Assembly (NCBI GenBank): GCA_963662155.1
Contig: OY759274.1
Coordinates: 18,009,416-18,073,415, forward strand
Length of the DNA: 64,000 nucleotides
DNA from: Lamellibrachia columna
Taxonomy: Eukaryota > Annelida > Polychaeta > Sabellida > Siboglinidae
Reading direction: 5' to 3'
Shown: one piece after another, positions 59,301 through 64,000 of the stretch
Numbering within the stretch: the stretch's first letter is position 1
Layout: every line of letters begins with the position of its first letter
Position numbers and translations under genes: made by a program
The notes under the pieces: generated by a model
What the model was told of the DNA's origin: nothing
Database searches by the model: none
Seen by the model: only the letters and a program-made list of their open reading frames with translations

Positions 59301-61456
59301 ACGTCCGGCTGCCAACTTGGCTGTGCGTTCCTTGTTGTTCTTCCTGTATGAAACGCAAACAAATAACACCCACTTGTTTCACTTATTTAGTGTTTCGCGG
59401 AAACATAAAACGAGCAGAGAGGAACGTCACCCAATTGACACACTTGGACAATGCTATGTGCTCTGCAAACACTTGACATTGCTATGTTGTATATATGACA
59501 CAACTCCTTGTCACGTGCAGACCGAGAAGTGGACGTCTATACAATCAGCACAAGCCCATAAAATGTATTTTCAGTAGTCTCGCTCTTCAGATTATAAATA
59601 ATTTACCTTATTTTTATTTTCAGAATTATAAATTTTAAATGAAAGACTCTGAAATCACCCAAAACGTGAAACCCCACAGGCTTTGCTGGTGGAGGAAATA
59701 TATTGAGGATATAATTATGAACGAGAGATAAGTTAATCCAAACATGGTTTGTGCAACTATGCTGTGAATCAGCGTCCACAATTGCACTGTGGGTATCTTT
59801 CAAGATATGCCACTAGGTGGCTGATGGATGACCTCGCAGATATCGACTGTGAAGGATGAGGTCAGAGCCTCAGTAGCGCCCTCTACTGTTCCCGTCTGCA
59901 GTGCTCACAGTAAAACCTGTCTCAAGTAGTTATACTCCAAATAGCCCAATCTTGAGCTAACGCAGGAGTTTGGACCAACAGCTTTTAGTGTCTCTTCCGA
60001 AAGACACGGGCAAAGTGGGGTGAACGAAATTGCCCAAGCTTCGAAACGGAGGAGATGGAAAAGAACCACCGTCCTCTCGATCGACAGGCGGGTGCTCTAA
60101 CCATTAGACCACTGCTCCCCACTCCTCTGAGGTGCCCATCACACACCAGTGGGGGCGGGCGTATCTAATGGACTAGGCTGGTGCAAAGGTTCTTACTCTC
60201 AATGTATCCAGTCTCACAGTAGCTGATCATGTTTGTGGAGTGGTGTGAATGTTTATGTGTGCTTGAGCATGTGCTTATTTAATTTCTTGTGCGTCAACAA
60301 TTTCCTCAGGCTTTTTGCCTTCAGCCAATATTTTGAGAACCGAACTGTTGCCAAACTCACAGCAAGATCACGTTTATTTTACCTTCATTAACCTACACAT
60401 GACACCGTCTGACCTCCATCGGGCAGCCAATGAGAAAAGTTTATTTGACCTTCATTAACCTACACATGACACCGTCTGACCTCCATCGGGCAGCCAATGA
60501 GAAAAGTTTATTTGACCTTCATTAACCTACACATGACACCGTCTGACCTCCATCGGGCAGCCAATGAGAAAAGTTTATTTGACCTTCATTAACCTACACA
60601 TGACACCGTCTGACCTCCATCGGGCAGCCAATGAGAAAAGTTTATTTGACCTTCATTAACCTACACATGACACCGTCTGACCTCCATCGGGCAGCCAATG
60701 AGAAAAGTTTATTTGACCTTCATTAACCTACACATGACACCGTCTGACCTCCATCGGGCAGCCAATGAGAAAAGTTTATTTGACCTTCATTAACCTACAC
60801 ATGACACCGTCTGACCTCCATCGGGCAGTCAATGAGAAAAGTTGTCCAACAAGTATTTCAGGAGAAGTGCCACATGATAACTGTTTCTATGACAACCACT
60901 CCCATGTCTGTGGGCTTTTTATGTCAATAATGGATATTAAACTCCTTTTGATTCTTAGTAAATTTTACAAATAAAATAAAGGAAAAAGGTTTGATTGACA
61001 ATGAACCAATGACCCAGATTTAATCAGTTGCGCAATAGTCAAGCTAAAACGCAGGCGATATATGCCGAAACTTGCGTGACATGTTTACAATTCTGAGATG
61101 GATTCAAGGATCATCCCACAAACAAACTTCGTCAAAATGACAGCGGCCAACCCCGAGTCGCACTTCAAGCAAAGTATCAGAAGTGGGGAAATCAGGGGTC
61201 GATGCGTATTATACATGAAGGCATATTATACATGGAAACGTACAGTAAAAATGCTCATTGTCTTAAACAAGGTCTTAGTGACAAGATAGCCAAAAGTGCC
61301 ACCTACCGGGCTGGAGCGTAAAAGGTGCCGGCTGCCGCTGTAGAAAACTCTGGAGGTAGAGCTTCGAGTCAAGAGTGTTGCTAGGCGACGGCATCGACAT
61401 GAGTGCTTCTGCTGCCATCTGGCGGCCATTCTTCTGCTGCTTCTCGCAAGCATCGA
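47220..61456 (-). CDS. ELF1/2/4: ELF1/2/4-type ETS transcription factor, six coding exons seen, 5' end missing
   Basis: Minus-strand join of 61307-61456, 55520-55606, 51494-51874, 51071-51127, 50423-50615 and 47220-47376; all GT-AG, all phases agree; about 341 codons to the TGA at 47222-47220. N-terminal region with [19 protein letters not shown], like the ELF N-terminal domain; Ser/Pro/His-rich linker; AT-hook-like GRKPKNPNG; complete ETS domain from [14 protein letters not shown] through [16 protein letters not shown] and [16 protein letters not shown] to [14 protein letters not shown], with the two recognition-helix arginines present. Nuclear DNA-binding regulator of GGAA sites. The protein ends only about 20 residues after the ETS domain, whereas vertebrate ELF1/2/4 have long C-terminal tails. 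The initiator exon was not found in 61457-64000. Confidence 0.9.
47377..49333. other. ELF intron, non-coding
   Basis: No conserved ORF. A 15-G homopolymer is listed separately. Nothing else recognised. Confidence 0.5.
47562..47576. repeat. G15 homopolymer
   Basis: Fifteen consecutive G on the plus strand, in an ELF intron about 190 bp from the last exon's acceptor. The reported length may be a sequencing artefact. Confidence 0.9.
49334..49405 (-). mobile_element. 3'-terminal scrap of the CR1-like family (LINE F)
   Basis: Reverse complement of GCCATTGGCTTATC, CAAGTGGACAAGGA and AACAAGATTGCCATC, the last ~70 bp of the family 3' UTR with its AGATTTAACAAG end. A typical heavily 5'-truncated CR1 insertion, in an ELF intron. 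Confidence 0.85.
49425..49755. repeat. 34-bp minisatellite, about 9-10 copies
   Basis: Unit CACCTCACATGTATATGTGT + AAGAAAGGGCCTCA, with 2-4 bp length variants. Immediately next to the LINE F scrap. Confidence 0.9.
49756..50422. other. ELF intron, non-coding
   Basis: No feature recognised apart from AT-rich sequence with repeated AAAGAGTT blocks near 50223-50275. Confidence 0.5.
50423..50615 (-). CDS. ELF1/2/4: ELF gene exon with first half of ETS domain
   Basis: Acceptor GGTTAAACAG ends 50616; donor GTGGGT after 50423; 193 nt, phase 1 in, phase 2 out. Encodes [36 protein letters not shown] and [18 protein letters not shown]. Near-identical order and spacing to ELF1/ELF2. Confidence 0.93.
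50788..50880. repeat. AT/TATG-rich microsatellite
   Basis: TATGTATGTATATA, (AT)n and ATTATATATATATA runs in the intron between the ETS exon and the next upstream exon. Confidence 0.85.
51071..51127 (-). CDS. ELF1/2/4: ELF gene small basic exon (AT-hook-like)
   Basis: Acceptor GCTTTTCCAG ends 51128; donor GTAAGA after 51071; 57 nt, phase 1 in and out. Encodes [18 protein letters not shown], matching the basic linker upstream of the ETS domain in ELF proteins and a likely nuclear-localisation segment. Symmetrical phase means it could be skipped without a frameshift. Confidence 0.85.
51494..51874 (-). CDS. ELF1/2/4: ELF gene long linker exon
   Basis: Acceptor TTTGTTCACAG ends 51875; donor GTAAGC after 51494; 381 nt, phase 1 in and out. 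Encodes a disordered linker: [34 protein letters not shown] (a 9-codon near-duplication), [22 protein letters not shown]. Little conservation expected outside close relatives. Assigned by phase, splice sites and position. Confidence 0.82.
51914..52019. repeat. 26-bp minisatellite, four copies
   Basis: Unit CTCACTGATACGACCACTTC + TAACAC, starting 40 bp upstream (minus strand) of the linker exon. Confidence 0.9.
52048..52386. repeat. 44-bp minisatellite with a 16-bp palindrome in each unit, eight copies
   Basis: Unit AACATTCTAGAATGTTGCTA + AGATGTGTATTGTGTACACCTGCA. Starts fall at 44-bp steps (ATTCT at 52052, 52096, 52140 ... 52360). AACATTCTAGAATGTT is a perfect palindrome containing TTCnnGAA; copy 2 reads TTCTGGAA and copy 7 TTTTAGAA. 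ELF intron. Confidence 0.92.
52387..54978. other. ELF intron, non-coding
   Basis: No conserved exon recognised. Minor features: a duplicated AACTGCAACC/GTGCCACCCTAAC block (52845-52905) and a TATCATGACATGATCC duplication (53789-53822). Short open frames here show no family resemblance. Confidence 0.5.
54979..55028. repeat. Perfect 16-bp inverted repeat, 18-nt loop
   Basis: TCCTGACCACAAGTAA at 54979-54994 and its exact reverse complement at 55013-55028. A 13-nt block (ACAATATGTGCCA) occurs just before the left arm and again in the loop. Confidence 0.9.
55029..55519. other. ELF intron, non-coding
   Basis: No recognisable feature. Confidence 0.4.
55520..55606 (-). CDS. ELF1/2/4: ELF gene exon ([10 protein letters not shown])
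   Basis: Acceptor TTTCCTTCTAG ends 55607; donor GTAAGC after 55520; 87 nt, phase 1 in and out. Encodes [19 protein letters not shown] and EDTKYRVTP. Joins in phase to both neighbours. Confidence 0.83.
55795..55850. repeat. GGGGAA microsatellite
   Basis: Seven or so GGGGAA units with a GGGGAGGGGAGAGAG end. Runs of four G at regular spacing could form G-quadruplexes. Confidence 0.9.
55851..56474. other. ELF intron, non-coding
   Basis: No recognisable feature. Confidence 0.4.
56475..56600 (-). mobile_element. Possible SINE/LINE 3' tail
   Basis: On the minus strand the stretch ends GGCGCAATATAAGTATTTTA and then ATTATTATT, resembling the GCGC-AT...ATT tail seen on the L2-like element at 14041. 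No coding content; the family is not identified. Confidence 0.5.
56601..58730. other. ELF intron, non-coding
   Basis: Contains two short tandem repeats: GCGCACTGACACAGT-type, three to four copies (about 56942-56998), and a 19-bp TGCCTGCACRTTTTTGTGC-type unit, three copies (about 57903-57955). No exon recognised. Confidence 0.5.
58731..58770. repeat. Perfect 14-bp inverted repeat, 12-nt loop
   Basis: ACAAGGAAATAACT at 58731-58744 and its exact reverse complement at 58757-58770; a third partial copy (AAATAACTACAGTA) follows at 58771. Confidence 0.88.
58771..59884. other. ELF intron, non-coding
   Basis: A short TATG run at 59263-59285. A 166-codon open frame at 59080-59577 has no recognisable domain. 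Nothing else supported. Confidence 0.4.
59885..60120 (-). mobile_element. tRNA-derived SINE
   Basis: Read on the minus strand from 60120: GGGGAGCAGTGGTCTAATGG then TTAGAGCACCCGCCTG, with a canonical A box (TGGTCTAATGG) and, about 33 nt on, a B-box-like GGTTCTTTTCC. The tRNA-related head (about 70 nt) is followed by a body with GTCTTTCGGAAGAGACACTA and GTTGGTCC, a layout common to invertebrate SINEs. The 3' boundary (near 59885) is approximate. ELF intron. Confidence 0.82.
60374..60842. repeat. 67-bp tandem repeat, seven copies
   Basis: Unit contains ACCTTCATTAACCTACACAT, CACCGTCTGACCTCCATCGG and CAGCCAATGAGAAAAG. Copies are virtually identical, differing only at the ends (TTTTACC in the first, CAGTCAATG in the last), indicating recent expansion or homogenisation. 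Each unit holds a CCAAT box. Confidence 0.95.
60843..61306. other. ELF intron, non-coding
   Basis: No recognisable feature. Confidence 0.4.
61307..61456 (-). CDS. ELF1/2/4: ELF gene exon with conserved N-terminal motif
   Basis: Acceptor TTTCCCTAACAG ends 61457; donor GTAGGT after 61307; 150 nt, entered in phase 1, left in phase 1. Encodes [59 protein letters not shown]...LDSK lines up with the AEALLNMDSPGP..LDEK-type segment of vertebrate ELF1. Confidence 0.82.
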
Positions 61457-64000
61457 CTGTTAGGGAAATAAATAAATCTTGATAAAATTTAACGTTACCA
61501 TAAATAATATTTCTAGAACTGTGACTAGAAATGTAAAGTTAACAACTAGAAGCAACAGTTGTAATAGCAATGACGATGTTCTTCTTTCTCACCAGACAAC
61601 TAGTCTAAATAAAGACAATCAAGAACAAAACAATAACTTTAAAAAATTAGTTTTTAAAAAAGCACAATAATTTACTTATTGTTATCAGTGTAATCACACA
61701 CTAACAACTGATAAGAAACTGGCCTGAGTCAGTTGTCTTATCAGTACAAACTAACAGGAGTATCCCAAATGGAAACTCTAACAAAGGAAGTGGACAAAGA
61801 CTACTAAACTGACATCTGGCAGGTGGGGGGATCATGGGTGGAGAGGGTTATGGGTGGAGTATCATAGGTGGAGGGGTAACCTGGGCGTGGGTGACGTTTG
61901 TGTAGCTATCTGATGATGACATCTCTTTGTCAACTTCCTATTTCCTGCTGTGGCAGTTTAAACACCGGAACTAAATGTCTAGCGATATCTAACGGATGTT
62001 GTCAGCATGCAGGCTAAATATGGAGACAGTGCAGTGGGTGAACTCTGCCCCATGCAAAGGTCCCCCTGAGAGACCAAGACACCTGGGTCAGTCGGTTCTC
62101 ATTTCCACCTGTCAACCATCTGTCTCTGTCACGCAACATGTCTGTCTGTCTGTCTGCCATTCAGTAATATTACTAGAGTATACAATATAAATATCAACAA
62201 AACATCTAAATAACTAGACAAACTCAACCATGTACCGAGTACAATTGAAACTGAGATCACTGCCAATCTACAAATGACACTTTACAAAACTTCATTAACG
62301 TTTGACTTTTCAACTGGCCATTGCTAGACGAAGATATTTCTGTGACTATAACCTCCTGATTTTTTTCAATAATATCCATGCAAGATAAGGAACACGTTCT
62401 TACAAATTTTTCGTGCCATTTAACTTCTCAATGTCTTAATATCCACCAAAAATTTGGGATTAGTTTAATAAATAAAGGTTCAGTTTAGCCAAGTGTGCAT
62501 GCTGTGACTAGTTCTACCGTATTACCAACAACAACCAGTCGGAAACAAAGAGTGCAGCTTTACTGCGTGATATAACATTAATAAAGTAATAATTATTTCC
62601 TTATAGCATGCAGATTCTGATACTGACTTGTTCCGGATCTTACAACAGACACAGCTAAGCGAGTTACAACAATAGTTCTCTCAGTTCAGATGACATTCAT
62701 TAGTGCACGGATATGTGGAACTACACAGAAATCGACTTTGCAGGACACAGGGTTCTAAAGTATGGCGCCAGCTGTAATTCTAACACGCTCGAGATTTAAT
62801 CTTCCTTTGTGTACGAAGAAAGCCCTCGGTCAATCGCACAACTAGACCGGTCGAAGCTTCACCAGCACTGTCAACATGTTTCTCAGTGAAACGACTTTAA
62901 ATAAAAACACTACAAATGTTCAAAATAAGCCATTTTTCCACGGCTTTAGTTCTTAAAGGTTATTTTGGGTTTCTTCTGTTATTTCTTCCTACTTAGATAT
63001 TTTGTCAGTTCTGCCTGAATAGAGATAATTAAACAACAAACAATTGGTGCCAAATGTTGTGCTTTAGCACAACCAAGTATTGAATGAAATCAGATCTCTT
63101 AGCCAAACTAGAACTGACTGTGCAGTTAGTTTAGTCTGGCTGTACAGGTTAGACTGAATACAGCTTCACTGAATACACAGTTCCTGATGTCATAACAATC
63201 TTTATAACAGTATAAAAAATATAAGTCTGTGCTGAACCTATAATTATCTAAAACATCTACGTGTACCTACTATCTATACTATAATCTCCAAACAGTAGCT
63301 TCTTATCACATCCAAAGACTTAAATGTTGTGTCAGCTCTAGAAAACACAGTTGGCACAATGATATCGTTGCTACTGTGAACTGCAGATATTTACTAAAAC
63401 GTTTCTGGACAAACAAGTAGGTTATGCAATTATCCTTCAGTGTGACCAGTTAAGTCACAACAGTAGAACAGATCGTAATCAAGAACGTCTTTCACCAGAC
63501 ACGCACAAGTGTTACATATGCAGATAATCCACTTTTTTCAGGTGCAAGCAACAAGTTTTTGCAACGCACTATAGCTGCCATTGCAGCTGCTGATTTGAGC
63601 AGACTATAGCAGCTGCCATGTCATGACACAGCCTTCAACAAGTGGGTGTCACCATCCAGGGTCCTAGGGTAGGGTAGACTTCAGATGGGGTGGGGCCTGG
63701 AACCACCCCAGGTGACTAGATGTCTGTCCCTACCATCCCACAGGGAAGCGAGGGATAAACACCCTCGGTTTGCCAACTTTTCTAGGGTCCTGTGCTCCCA
63801 GCGTGTAGGGTTACACCGCCAGAGGATTGAAAATAGATAATTAGAAACAGCCCAGTTTAATTCATTGACCTGCCACTGAATAATATATGACGCTTTATCA
63901 CAACATCTGCTTCAAATTACTTTCTACATTGTAGCATGGCACCCCATAAGGCATTGTTATTTGTAAATCCATCGTATAATGCATTGCATGATATGAAATT
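61457..64000. other. Upstream (5') part of the ELF gene, no exon identified
   Basis: The preceding ELF exon must end in phase 1 on the minus strand; I could not find a convincing one here. Seen: a GGTGGAG/GGGTTATGGGTGG-rich patch (61822-61890), a (TGTC)n run (62133-62157), and a GGGTAGGG/CCACCCC-rich block at 63650-63830 that looks like a dispersed repeat but is not classifiable by eye. Confidence 0.4.

Noticed and set aside
59080..59577. 166-codon plus-strand ORF
   Set aside because: AT-rich, no recognisable domain or splice support, lies in an ELF intron.
62870..62882. Minus-strand ATG (MLTVL then GTGAAG) as the ELF start exon
   Set aside because: Its donor phase (0) does not match the phase-1 entry required by the exon at 61307-61456.

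Overview
This is a 64 kb stretch of animal nuclear DNA. It is intron-rich, uses GT-AG splicing, and is full of retrotransposon relics and tandem repeats. Three host genes can be read exon by exon, and all three are animal genes. The LINE types (CR1-like with a PHD plus esterase ORF1, RTE-like, L2-like) and the absence of vertebrate repeats suggest a marine invertebrate, most likely a lophotrochozoan such as a mollusc. That placement is an inference.

Layout. (1) 0-1.2 kb, minus strand: the first two coding exons of TTC29 (ciliary/flagellar TPR protein), running off the left edge, with a LINE RT scrap in the intron. (2) 3.07-5.29 kb: a 27-bp minisatellite open on both strands. (3) 5.29-10.2 kb: a nest of retrotransposons. 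A CR1-like element is split by an RTE-like LINE (with a 9-bp target-site duplication) and again by a second CR1-like LINE. Further CR1 and L2-like fragments fill 11.2-14.04 kb. (4) 16.3-39.93 kb, plus strand: SUPT7L, the histone-fold subunit of the STAGA/SAGA coactivator. It has ten coding exons, consistent splice phases and a predicted 408 aa. Its introns carry large minisatellites. Two of these (15 x 84 bp in intron 1; about 51 x 58 bp in intron 4) are built from the 3' splice site plus the start of the very next exon. Intron 5 holds about 9.7 kb (roughly 137 copies) of a 70/72-bp tRNA-like monomer. (5) 40.3-44.5 kb, minus strand: a nearly full-length but decayed CR1-like LINE with ORF1 and ORF2. 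(6) 47.2-61.5 kb, minus strand: an ELF1/2/4-type ETS transcription factor. Six coding exons are visible, from an ELF N-terminal region through the complete ETS domain to the stop; the first exon is not found. Its introns hold minisatellites, two perfect hairpins and a tRNA-derived SINE.

TTC29 and SUPT7L are divergent; SUPT7L and the ELF gene are convergent, with the minus-strand CR1 between them. The three genes have unrelated jobs (cilium, chromatin coactivator, sequence-specific transcription factor), and nothing suggests a shared pathway beyond two of them acting in transcription. SUPT7L intron 2, and less certainly intron 3, carry TTAA-flanked MITEs of piggyBac type. The feature most worth follow-up is the repeated, independent amplification of splice-acceptor/exon-start segments inside one gene.
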